DNA from: Oscillospiraceae bacterium
GTDB lineage: Bacteria; Bacillota; Clostridia; UMGS1810
Reading direction: 5' to 3'
Assembly: GCA_021629085.1 (NCBI GenBank)
Contig: JAJXRJ010000001.1
Span: 1-64,000 of the forward strand
DNA length: 64,000 bases
How positions within the stretch are numbered: the stretch's first letter is position 1; each line of letters opens with the position of its first letter. The notes under the pieces are model-generated. The model worked only from the letters and a program-made list of their open reading frames with translations. It made no database searches and was not told the DNA's origin. Shown here one piece after another: positions 1 to 7,431 of the stretch. The translations under genes and the position numbers were made by a program.

Positions 1-9
1 TGTATTTTT

Positions 10-38
10 ATTATATACCCGTTTGGAGGTTTACACAA
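10..38 (-). promoter_or_regulatory. Promoter reading out of the left edge
   Basis: On the minus strand TTGTGT and TATAAT are separated by 17 bp. It lies beyond the stop of the ABC ATPase gene and points out of the window, so it probably serves the next gene to the left. No clear terminator separates it from the ABC operon. Confidence 0.45.
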
Positions 39-69
39 TCTTTGAAATAGTCTCTCTGCTTTCGCTTTT

Positions 70-792
70 TTAAAGCACTTTGCTTAAAAACAATTTTGTC
101 CGCGCGTTTTGCGGATTTTGAAAAATCTGTTCCGGCGTACCTTCTTCCATCACGATGCCCTCGTCCATAAATAGAACCCGGTCGCCCACTTCCCGTGCAA
201 ATCCCATTTCGTGCGTGACAACCACCATGGTCATGCCTGCTTCTGCCAAACTTTTCATAACATCCAGCACTTCGCCTACCATTTCAGGGTCCAGTGCGGA
301 TGTAGGTTCGTCAAACAGCATGATATCAGGCTCTAAACACAGCGCACGCGCAATGGCAACCCGTTGCTTCTGCCCACCGGAAAGCTGGGCTGGATATGCA
401 TTTGCCTTGTCTTCTAGCCCTACGCGCTTTAAAAGTTCCATAGCCTTGGCTTCCGCCTGCTCACGGGACAATTTTTTCAGCTTCACAGGTGCCAATGTTA
501 GGTTTTTCAAAACAGTCAAGTGCCCAAACAGATTGAACTGCTGAAACACCATGCCCATTTTTTGCCGCATTTTATCCACATCACATGCCTTATCCGTGAT
601 GTCGGTCCCCTCTATGGTAATTGTCCCCTTAGTTGGAATTTCCAAAAGGTTTAAACAGCGCAAAAATGTGCTTTTGCCCGATCCGGACGGTCCAATGACC
701 ACCACCACTTCGCCGGGCTTGATGTGCTGGTCAATGCCTTTTAGCACTTCTAAGCTGCCATAATATTTGTGCAGGTTTTTAACGTAAATCAC
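70..792 (-). CDS. Polar amino acid ABC transporter ATP-binding protein (GlnQ/HisP type)
   Basis: This is the cytoplasmic ATPase that powers uptake of polar amino acids together with the permease and binding protein upstream. It has Walker [10 protein letters not shown] at residues 34-42, a LSGGQ signature, Walker B ending [10 protein letters not shown] and a switch His in VVTHEMG. The start is GTG at 792, because AGGAGG stands 10 nt upstream of it and family similarity begins there; the longer frame to 822 has no ribosome site. It overlaps the permease stop by 14 bases, so the two are translationally coupled. The specific amino acid cannot be read from sequence; glutamine, arginine or cystine are all possible. 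Confidence 0.95.
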   Translation of the reverse strand: MIYVKNLHKYYGSLEVLKGIDQHIKPGEVVVVIGPSGSGKSTFLRCLNLLEIPTKGTITIEGTDITDKACDVDKMRQKMGMVFQQFNLFGHLTVLKNLTLAPVKLKKLSREQAEAKAMELLKRVGLEDKANAYPAQLSGGQKQRVAIARALCLEPDIMLFDEPTSALDPEMVGEVLDVMKSLAEAGMTMVVVTHEMGFAREVGDRVLFMDEGIVMEEGTPEQIFQNPQNARTKLFLSKVL

Positions 793-1510
793 TCTTGCGC
801 AGCCTCCTTTCCAGCAGGCCAAACAACTTGGCCAGTGACAGCGTCAGGCAAAGATAAATAATTGCCACAATGATAAGCGGTGTCCAGGCGTCGTAAGTCG
901 CCGCGCGGATTTGGTCACCCGCCTTGGTAAGGTCAATAAGCGCAATGTATCCGACAATCGCCGTTTCTTTTAGCAGTACGATAAACTCACTGGTATACGT
1001 GGGTAAAATGTTTTTTACGGCCTGCGGCAAAATGATGGAAAACATGGTTTGCCAATGGTTTAGCCCCAGCGATCGCCCGGCTTCCATCTGTCCGCTATCC
1101 ACCGACAAAATGCCTGCACGGATAATTTCTGCAATATATGCGCCGCTGTTGATCCCAAATGCAATGGACGCAATGACAATTTTATTTAAATTGACCGATC
1201 CGAAAATGCCGTAATAAATGATAAGCAACTGTACAACTGTCGGCGTCCCACGGATAACCTCCACATAGACGTTCCCCACTGTGCGCAGAAATTTATTCCT
1301 GGACAGCTTGCACAAGCACGCTGCCACGCCAATGACCGTACCGATGACAATCGCAATCAGCGTGATAATGATCGTGGTGCCAAGGCCCTCTAAAATCATT
1401 TTCCAGCGATCTTCTAAAATGACCGCATCGTACAGATGTACACCAATATTGTGAAAGAAAAACCAGAACTGTGTGGACAGCCACTGGAAAAATTGTGCCA
1501 AACCGTTCAC
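779..1510 (-). CDS. Polar amino acid ABC transporter permease (HisM/GlnP type)
   Basis: This is the membrane channel of the amino acid importer. About five hydrophobic segments are visible. The GlnP-type N-terminal motif EGLGTT precedes the first membrane span, and the cytoplasmic coupling loop carries the [12 protein letters not shown] pattern (EAA motif) that contacts the ATPase. The chosen start is GTG at 1510, but its AAGGGA sequence is only a base or two away; a TTG at 1537 has no ribosome site, so the start is uncertain. It is the middle gene of a binding protein-permease-ATPase operon, and a strong hairpin lies between it and the binding-protein gene. Confidence 0.93.
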   Translation of the reverse strand: MNGLAQFFQWLSTQFWFFFHNIGVHLYDAVILEDRWKMILEGLGTTIIITLIAIVIGTVIGVAACLCKLSRNKFLRTVGNVYVEVIRGTPTVVQLLIIYYGIFGSVNLNKIVIASIAFGINSGAYIAEIIRAGILSVDSGQMEAGRSLGLNHWQTMFSIILPQAVKNILPTYTSEFIVLLKETAIVGYIALIDLTKAGDQIRAATYDAWTPLIIVAIIYLCLTLSLAKLFGLLERRLRKSDLR

Positions 1511-1540
1511 TTCCCTTTTTCTTTTGCAAAACAGCAAAAT

Positions 1541-1564
1541 CGGCGGGGAAAGTCACCCCCGCCG
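1541..1564 (-). terminator. Intra-operon hairpin between binding protein and permease
   Basis: A perfect 8-bp GC stem (CGGCGGGG / CCCCGCCG) with an 8-nt loop lies 15 bases after the binding-protein stop. It is followed on the minus strand by a broken T-rich run (ATTTTGCTGTTTT). It looks like a leaky terminator or 3' mRNA stabiliser that would leave more transcript for the binding protein than for the membrane subunits. Confidence 0.6.
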
Positions 1565-1578
1565 TCAATGCCTGCAAA

Positions 1579-2376
1579 TTATTTTTTGACAACGACAACC
1601 TGTTTGGCCGTAAAATAGGTGTCAGAAAAATCTACATTTTTGAGCCGCTCTTCATCCACTGTCATTCCGGCAATACCCATATCCACTTTGCCAGACTGCA
1701 CAGCCGCAATAATGCCGCCAAAGTCCATGTCTTCCACTTCTAGTGTTGCACCCATGTCAGCTGCAATTTGCTCTGCCATGGAAACGTCAAATCCAACCAC
1801 CTCAGTGCCTTCCCTAAATTCAAACGGCGCAAAGTCAGCATTTGTGCCCATTACCAGCTTTTTATCTGTCGTCGCTGCAGGAACCTCAGGCAGGGTTGCA
1901 GTTTCATCTTCCGCAATATACACTGCGGAAATTTTATCCAGTGTGCCGTCTTCTTTCATCCGTTTGATGCTGGCGTTAATACTGTCCAGAAGCTCTTGGT
2001 TGCCCTTTTTCACAGCAATTGCATATTCTTCCGAAGTAAGATCCATGTCAAGGATTTTTACTTTATCGCGTTTTTCAACTGCCTTCTGCGAAGGGAGTTC
2101 ATCCCAAATTACACAGTCCAATTTGCCGTTTTCCAAGTCAATCAGAGCGTCAACGCCTTTTTTATAGCTGCTCACCTTTGCATTTTTCACTGTTTTTTGC
2201 GCATATGTATCTCCGGTTGTGCCCTCTTGCGTCCCGATACGCAGGCCGTCCAAATCTGCCGGTGTTTTAATTTCCAGCTTTTGTTCCGGTTCGCTGCTGG
2301 TATCCGTGTTGCCACAGCCGGCAAACACACCGCACGCAAGCATAGCAGCCATTAAGACGCACAGAAACTTTTTCAT
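1579..2376 (-). CDS. Amino acid ABC transporter substrate-binding lipoprotein
   Basis: This is an extracellular, lipid-anchored binding protein (SBP_bac_3 family) that delivers amino acids to the permease downstream. The N terminus has a lipoprotein signal, MKKFLCVLMAAMLACGVF followed by AGC, with the acylated Cys about residue 23, then a Ser/Glu-rich linker. The mature part has the two-lobe family pattern, including GFDVSMAEQIAADMG and the GTNADFAPFEF strand. The order of the lobes appears permuted: segments usually found at the C-terminal end precede those of the N-terminal lobe, which deserves a structural check. The start is ATG at 2376 with AAGGGG upstream. It has its own promoter. Confidence 0.93.
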   Translation of the reverse strand: MKKFLCVLMAAMLACGVFAGCGNTDTSSEPEQKLEIKTPADLDGLRIGTQEGTTGDTYAQKTVKNAKVSSYKKGVDALIDLENGKLDCVIWDELPSQKAVEKRDKVKILDMDLTSEEYAIAVKKGNQELLDSINASIKRMKEDGTLDKISAVYIAEDETATLPEVPAATTDKKLVMGTNADFAPFEFREGTEVVGFDVSMAEQIAADMGATLEVEDMDFGGIIAAVQSGKVDMGIAGMTVDEERLKNVDFSDTYFTAKQVVVVKK

Positions 2377-2431
2377 AAAAATTACCCCTTCATCAAATAA
2401 TATGGACACTTTCGTCCTAACATATGGTATA

Positions 2432-2460
2432 ATTATACCACGCGCCCTGCATAAAAGCAA
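2432..2460 (-). promoter_or_regulatory. Promoter of the amino acid ABC operon
   Basis: Minus-strand TTGCTT (2455-2460) and TATAAT (2432-2437) are separated by 17 bp, about 55 bases before the binding-protein start. The -10 box sits inside a perfect 16-bp palindrome (2425-2440), which may be an operator. Confidence 0.75.
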
Positions 2461-2467
2461 GCATTAT

Positions 2468-3436
2468 TTACATGCTTTTAAGCTGGCGCAAAAACTGAAA
2501 TACCCGCGGCTGATTTCCCGTAATCTTTTCATGCCCGAAATCTGGGTAAATGAGATGCTTTTTTTTGCAGGTAAGCTTATTATAAATGGCAAACTGTGTG
2601 GAGGCCGGGCAAGTTGTGTCCATTAAACAGGTGGTCATTTGCACTTCTGCCCGGATGCGCTTTGCAAAATTTTGCACGTCCACATAACCAAGCTTGGTAA
2701 ATATTTCTTCTTCCCGTTCATGCAGCGGATCGTAATTGCGGAAATAATCCCGCACTTCCTTGTAAGCGCCGTTACACTGATCCATCTGCCAAACCCGTTT
2801 ATAGTCGGAAAGGAAGGGATAAATGGGTGCCGCAAGTTTGATGTCGGGCACCAGCGCCGCACACGCAACGCTCAGCCCCCCGCCCTGTGACCCGCCGGTC
2901 ACCGCAACGCGGGTTTCATCCGTTTCGGGCAGCGATTTTACAACCTTCGCAAGCATTGCGGTGTCTAAAAACACCTGTACGTACGGCATATCTTCTACCG
3001 GTCCTTCCAGGCCGCGGATAAAATAGTTGTGAAACGCACTGCCGCTCACCCGCTCGACCATTTCAGAACAGCCGTTCTGCCCCCGGCAGTCCATTTCTGC
3101 TACACAAAAGCCCTCCGCCACATAGTGCAAATTGCTAGTCCACTCTTCGCTTGCGCATGCATAGCCGTGAAATTTGAGCAAAATGGGAGACTTTTCCTTT
3201 GCGTGTTTGGGACGCCAATATTTTGCGTGTACCTTTGCCCCCTTTGTGCCGATAAAATATAAGTCCAGGCACTCGGCAAACGCGGTTTCAAATCCGCTGT
3301 CTTTTAGCGTATACTGCAATTCTAATTTATCAAGATCACAAAGCATCCCATCCCATACAGCGTCAAAATCTGCTGGGCACGGGGTAATCCCCTGATATTT
3401 TTGCAGTTTTTCAATCGGCATATCCACAACAGGCAT
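2468..3436 (-). CDS. Acetyl xylan esterase / cephalosporin-C deacetylase (CE7 family)
   Basis: This is a cytoplasmic alpha/beta hydrolase that removes acetyl groups from short xylo-oligosaccharides. CE7 hallmarks are present: RGQ at residues 118-120, nucleophile Ser183 in GGSQGG, the Asp in MDTTCP and the catalytic His in FGHEKI near the C terminus. The length (322 residues) is normal and there is no signal peptide. ATG at 3436 is chosen because GGGAG lies 8 nt upstream; an in-frame upstream codon at 3451 has no such site. It fits with the secreted GH10 xylanase 4 kb away. Its stop lies only 8 bases before the -35 box of the ABC operon, with no terminator between, so some read-through is likely. 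Confidence 0.93.
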   Translation of the reverse strand: MPVVDMPIEKLQKYQGITPCPADFDAVWDGMLCDLDKLELQYTLKDSGFETAFAECLDLYFIGTKGAKVHAKYWRPKHAKEKSPILLKFHGYACASEEWTSNLHYVAEGFCVAEMDCRGQNGCSEMVERVSGSAFHNYFIRGLEGPVEDMPYVQVFLDTAMLAKVVKSLPETDETRVAVTGGSQGGGLSVACAALVPDIKLAAPIYPFLSDYKRVWQMDQCNGAYKEVRDYFRNYDPLHEREEEIFTKLGYVDVQNFAKRIRAEVQMTTCLMDTTCPASTQFAIYNKLTCKKKHLIYPDFGHEKITGNQPRVFQFLRQLKSM

Positions 3437-3526
3437 GCTTAACACTCCCAATATTCAAATTTTTTACTCTTTCGCTATTTTACCACAGGCAAATCGTTTT
3501 TGCAATATTCTTTTTCGATTTTATGT

Positions 3527-3560
3527 AAAAAACAGAGGGCCAGCTGACCCTCTGTTTTTT
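3527..3560 (-). terminator. Bidirectional-type terminator after the SLH gene
   Basis: A 13-bp perfect stem (AAAAAACAGAGGG / CCCTCTGTTTTTT) with an 8-nt loop has T runs on both strands. It ends the SLH transcript 14 bases after its stop codon and isolates it from the esterase gene. Confidence 0.9.
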
Positions 3561-3573
3561 ATTGCCGAAGCAA

Positions 3574-6192
3574 TTATTTGATGATGATGATATCCTTCAC
3601 TTCGTCTTTGTAAACTCTTACAAACACTCTTTCCGGATCTGCATCGTCATATTTCTGAATGTCACCAGCGTCGCCGATGGTAACCTGGTTGCTGTTCTTA
3701 GTGGTATCTACGCGGTAGATATTCGCTGTGCCGATTGCGAAGTTCATCACATCGCCATCGTTTACCGAAAGGTTGAAGGAGGTGGGGAATTTCTTCTCCA
3801 CTTTACCGTAGTAGGTCACGGAATCCTCAGAGATTTCGGTGGTCGCTTCGGTATCTTTTGCGGAGATATCGAACAGAACCGTCACTTTTTCAATCTGGCC
3901 TTTGATATTGGTTTTCACCTGGATGATATCGCCCTGCTGAAGTGCAACTTCTTCAACTTCAGCTTCTTCCTCATCATCGTGTGCTACAACCTGCTGTTTT
4001 ACCAAAATGCCAGTCTCTTCGGTGGTGTAGGTCACGGTTTTGCCGCCCTGCACTGCGTAGAGTTTTTCAATATCCATGCCGTCTTCGTCTTTGACCTGGG
4101 TGATTCTATCGACAACCAGTACATCGGAAGCTTCGTCCGCTTCGCCGGTGGAGCTGGTTACGATGATAACGCCTGCGGTCAGGTCTTCTTGCATATCAAA
4201 GACAACTACGTTGTAGGTGTCGTCGTTGACAAAGAAGCTCAAATCACGCACGGAGTAATCGGTGGTATCGGTTTTACCGGTCGGAATATCAAACACGACA
4301 GTTTCGTCGGTTACAGTTACGGATTTGCCGTCTTTGACCAGCTTATTGGAAGCGGATTTGAACACTGCATCGTCAAGCGTCAAGTTCTTGGAGAAGTTAT
4401 CCTCGTCGATATTGCCGCTGGTATCGGTTGCGGTGTTGATTCTGTGCACATTGCCGTCAGAATTCACTTCAAAGGTGATAAGCTGTGCAGTCTGGCCGAT
4501 TGCGCTCAGCGCCTCGTCCGGCGTCATGTTGCTCTTGCCGTTCACTCTGATTTTGGTCGCAGTCTTTAACAGCTTGCGCTCGCCGTCTTTGGTGAACAGT
4601 TCCAGCTCCAGCGCTTTCTCAATGCCAGCCGCTTTCTGGATGGTGTTGAGGTAAGCGTAGTTGGTGCTGATGGTTGCATCTGCATCTACTGCAGCGATTT
4701 TGCCCTGTACGTCGAGGTAGAAGGTACCTTCGTCGTTTAGGTCAATGCTGTTTGCATAGTTGCTCGCAATGCGGTAGCCCTGACCGTCGATATACACTTT
4801 CTCATCGTCTTTCTCAGTAACTTTACCAGTTACTTTCTCGTTGGAAACTTCAATATAGATGAAGTCCTCGTCTTTACTCTGGGTAACCGTCAAAACGTCC
4901 CACTCGCTTAAGTCAGACAGGTTAATGAACTCGCTGCCTTTTGCGATAGAGAAGGTGAGGTTGGTGTCTTCGGGGTCAAGCACTAAGGTTTTCTGACCGT
5001 ATTTGTCAACAATTTTGTGGGTGTTTTCATACACTTCTTCCACAACGTAGTTGACGGTTTCATTTACGAATACGATGTCGTATTCGCCGTTGCTGTCGCT
5101 GTCAAGAACGGTAATCGAGCCAGAGGAAATCATTTTGAAATCGTCAAAGGAACCAGCTTTGCCGTTGTACATCACTTTTGCATCCGTTGCAATGGTGAGT
5201 TTTTTCGGGTTGCGGTCGTTTTCTTTGTCAACCCAGTATCTGAGCACTTTGGAATCTTCTTCGTTGACAATTTCTTCGATATCGTCTGCATCCACTTTCA
5301 CGGAATCGTTCAGGCCATCAACCGGTCTTGCAAGCAGCAGAATCTTTTCGCCGCTGTTGTTTTCCCGGATATACGCATCCACGTTAAAGCCCAGAATTTC
5401 TCTTACATCTGCTTCACCAATCGAATAAATTTTGTCGTCAATCTGAATCTGATCGTCTCTTAAGTTGCTGTCGCCATTGATTGCAGAAGTGCCAACCGCC
5501 AACACCTGACCGGTGATTTTATCCACTTCTAAATACTCTTTCAACAACGTTTTGTCAACAACTTCATAACTGATATTATTGCCAAAGCCAACCTGCTCCA
5601 TGAGCTTAATGGTCATTGCATTGAATACGATTCTAGCAACGTCGCCTCTGTTAATGCCATCGTCCGCATTGCCGGGAACGCCTTTGGTCAGGCCGATGTT
5701 AGAAGCGGTTACCAGGTAACCAGTGGGAAATCCGCCTTTGGAAAGCGCCTGCGGCTCGTAGCCCAGCGCACGCACCATGATGGTTACAAACTCTGCATAG
5801 GAAATGGTGTCGTCCGGACGGAAGGTTCCGACATCGTCACCAACTACCAGGTTCTGGTTGGTTGCCACGTTGATAAATCCGTTTGCCCAGTGGTTTTCTA
5901 CCACATCAGGATATTTGGTGGGGCCGTTCGAGGTGTCTGCAACACTTTGCAGGCCCAGAGCGGAAATTGCAACTCTTGCACCTTCGGAACGAATAATGGT
6001 ATCTTCCGGTCTGAATGAACCGGTTTCTTTATCGCCGACCATAATGTCTAACACGCCGAGTAATTGTGCAGCTTCTTCATATTCTGTTCCGATTACGTCA
6101 CTGGGAACTGCTGCAAAAACGGAAGTCGCCATCACCGTCAGAAGCATCGTTGCCGATACGAGCGCTGAGATGAGTTTTTTGAATCTTAACAT
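3574..6192 (-). CDS. S-layer homology (SLH) domain surface protein
   Basis: This 872-residue secreted protein is probably an S-layer subunit or major cell-surface protein. A signal peptide (about residues 1-28, ending SVFAA) is followed by three SLH repeats at about 30-200, recognised by phrases such as GSFRPEDTIIRSE, GTFRPDDTISYAEF and GINRGDVARIVF. SLH repeats bind pyruvylated secondary cell-wall polymer. The remaining roughly 670 residues are acidic, beta-strand-like and of unknown fold, with no catalytic motif that I recognise. ATG at 6192 has a strong AAGGAGG. It is a single-gene transcription unit with a structured leader of more than 100 nt and a strong terminator, consistent with high expression. 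Confidence 0.93.
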   Translation of the reverse strand: MLRFKKLISALVSATMLLTVMATSVFAAVPSDVIGTEYEEAAQLLGVLDIMVGDKETGSFRPEDTIIRSEGARVAISALGLQSVADTSNGPTKYPDVVENHWANGFINVATNQNLVVGDDVGTFRPDDTISYAEFVTIMVRALGYEPQALSKGGFPTGYLVTASNIGLTKGVPGNADDGINRGDVARIVFNAMTIKLMEQVGFGNNISYEVVDKTLLKEYLEVDKITGQVLAVGTSAINGDSNLRDDQIQIDDKIYSIGEADVREILGFNVDAYIRENNSGEKILLLARPVDGLNDSVKVDADDIEEIVNEEDSKVLRYWVDKENDRNPKKLTIATDAKVMYNGKAGSFDDFKMISSGSITVLDSDSNGEYDIVFVNETVNYVVEEVYENTHKIVDKYGQKTLVLDPEDTNLTFSIAKGSEFINLSDLSEWDVLTVTQSKDEDFIYIEVSNEKVTGKVTEKDDEKVYIDGQGYRIASNYANSIDLNDEGTFYLDVQGKIAAVDADATISTNYAYLNTIQKAAGIEKALELELFTKDGERKLLKTATKIRVNGKSNMTPDEALSAIGQTAQLITFEVNSDGNVHRINTATDTSGNIDEDNFSKNLTLDDAVFKSASNKLVKDGKSVTVTDETVVFDIPTGKTDTTDYSVRDLSFFVNDDTYNVVVFDMQEDLTAGVIIVTSSTGEADEASDVLVVDRITQVKDEDGMDIEKLYAVQGGKTVTYTTEETGILVKQQVVAHDDEEEAEVEEVALQQGDIIQVKTNIKGQIEKVTVLFDISAKDTEATTEISEDSVTYYGKVEKKFPTSFNLSVNDGDVMNFAIGTANIYRVDTTKNSNQVTIGDAGDIQKYDDADPERVFVRVYKDEVKDIIIIK

Positions 6193-6317
6193 CTATCTTC
6201 CTCCTTATAATATTTGTCCGCAAAGTGTATTTGCGAACCCCCTAAATGCATTAGGTCAACCAACCCGCGAACCCGGCGTTTGGATTAGGTTGCGGTGTTA
6301 TGTCAACCACTGTGTAT

Positions 6318-6346
6318 ATGATACAATATATCTACTAAGATATCAA
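6318..6346 (-). promoter_or_regulatory. Candidate promoter of the SLH gene
   Basis: Minus-strand TTGATA (6341-6346), 17-bp spacer, TATCAT (6318-6323). This gives a leader of about 120 nt containing two small hairpins at 6219-6235 and 6241-6255. Confidence 0.5.
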
Positions 6347-6405
6347 GTATCAATATATGGCAATCTATCCGCGGGCTGGAAGACGGCATTTAGGCGCATT
6401 TTAGA

Positions 6406-6434
6406 TTGACAACGGGGCATTGCAATGGTACAAT
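6406..6434 (+). promoter_or_regulatory. Promoter of the polysaccharide deacetylase gene
   Basis: Consensus TTGACA (6406-6411), 17-bp spacer, TACAAT (6429-6434). It lies 39 bases before the ATG at 6474 and diverges from the SLH promoter. Confidence 0.8.
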
Positions 6435-6473
6435 CAAGCTGAAAGTCAACTCTATATAGAAGGAAGTGTAACA

Positions 6474-7319
6474 ATGGTACATAATCTGTATTTACGGTTC
6501 CCGGGCGGGAAGAGCAAAGCACTCACACTCAGCTATGACGACGGTGTGGAACAGGATGTCCGGCTGGTAAAGCTCATGGACAAGTATCATGTAAGAGGGA
6601 CGTTTAACCTAAACTCCGGAAAGTTTGCACCGGAGGGGACGGTCTATCCGGCAGGGCAAACCCATCGCCGTATGACAAAACAGGCAATCTTAGACCTTTA
6701 TAAAGATTCGGTGCACGAGGTGGCAGTGCACACCTCCACCCACCCCTCCCTTACCCTCGTCCCCACTGCATCGGCAGCGCGGGAGGTGACGGACGACCGC
6801 GAAGTGCTGGAGGAGATGTTTCAAATCCCCATCCGCGGGATGGCATATCCCAACGGGGCCTATGACGATTCGGTTGTAGACGTGCTCCGGATGTGCGGCA
6901 TTGCCTATGCGCGCACAACCATTTCGTCATATAATTTCGACCTTCCCACAGAGCCGCTCAAGCTTGCAGCCACTTGCCATCACAATAACCCGACGCTTAT
7001 GGAACTGGCGGATGAATTTTTAAATACACAGCCTAAACGGGACGGATACCTATTCTACCTCTGGGGCCATGCATATGAATTTGAAGACCGGGACAACTGG
7101 GATGTAATCGAGAAGTTTCTTGCAAAGGTTTCCGGCAAAGAGGATGTCTGGTATGCTACAAATATTGAAATTATCGATTACATCAATGCTTACCGCAGGT
7201 TAGAGCTCAGCGTGGACATGCGCATTTTGCACAACCCAACCGCACTTGACCTATATGTGATTCACGACCGTACCCCTTACCGGATTCCCGCGGGCGGCAC
7301 TGTTTATGTAGAAAATTAA
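6474..7319 (+). CDS. Polysaccharide deacetylase family protein (CE4/NodB-like)
   Basis: This metal-dependent carbohydrate deacetylase has 281 residues. The NodB motif 1 appears as LSYDDG (Asp22, Asp23) and motif 2 as HTSTH (His86 and His90). These supply the catalytic base and metal ligands. No signal peptide or membrane segment is visible, so it should act in the cytoplasm, perhaps on imported acetylated oligosaccharides. ATG at 6474 is chosen because AAGGAAG precedes it by 7 nt; the upstream part of the open frame overlaps the promoter. It sits between the SLH gene and a xylanase, so acetylated xylan fragments are a reasonable but unproven substrate. Confidence 0.9.
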   Translation: MVHNLYLRFPGGKSKALTLSYDDGVEQDVRLVKLMDKYHVRGTFNLNSGKFAPEGTVYPAGQTHRRMTKQAILDLYKDSVHEVAVHTSTHPSLTLVPTASAAREVTDDREVLEEMFQIPIRGMAYPNGAYDDSVVDVLRMCGIAYARTTISSYNFDLPTEPLKLAATCHHNNPTLMELADEFLNTQPKRDGYLFYLWGHAYEFEDRDNWDVIEKFLAKVSGKEDVWYATNIEIIDYINAYRRLELSVDMRILHNPTALDLYVIHDRTPYRIPAGGTVYVEN

Positions 7320-7376
7320 AAACCCTGCAATTTTAAATATAGAGTTTGCGATTTTAAACATTGCACCATTTTGACC

Positions 7377-7405
7377 TTGCCGGTAGCCATCTTTTATATT
7401 ATAAT
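7377..7405 (+). promoter_or_regulatory. Promoter of the GH10 xylanase gene
   Basis: TTGCCG (7377-7382), 17-bp spacer, perfect TATAAT (7400-7405), 26 bases before the ATG. A TTGACC 8 bases further upstream is spaced too far (23 bp) to be the better -35. Confidence 0.55.
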
Positions 7406-7431
7406 GAAAAAAATATGAAAGCGAGGGGTTT

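Noticed and set aside
3562..4569. Long 335-codon plus-strand frame
   Set aside because: It lies wholly antisense to the SLH gene, has no ribosome site and a repetitive aromatic composition, the usual mirror of an acidic beta-rich protein.
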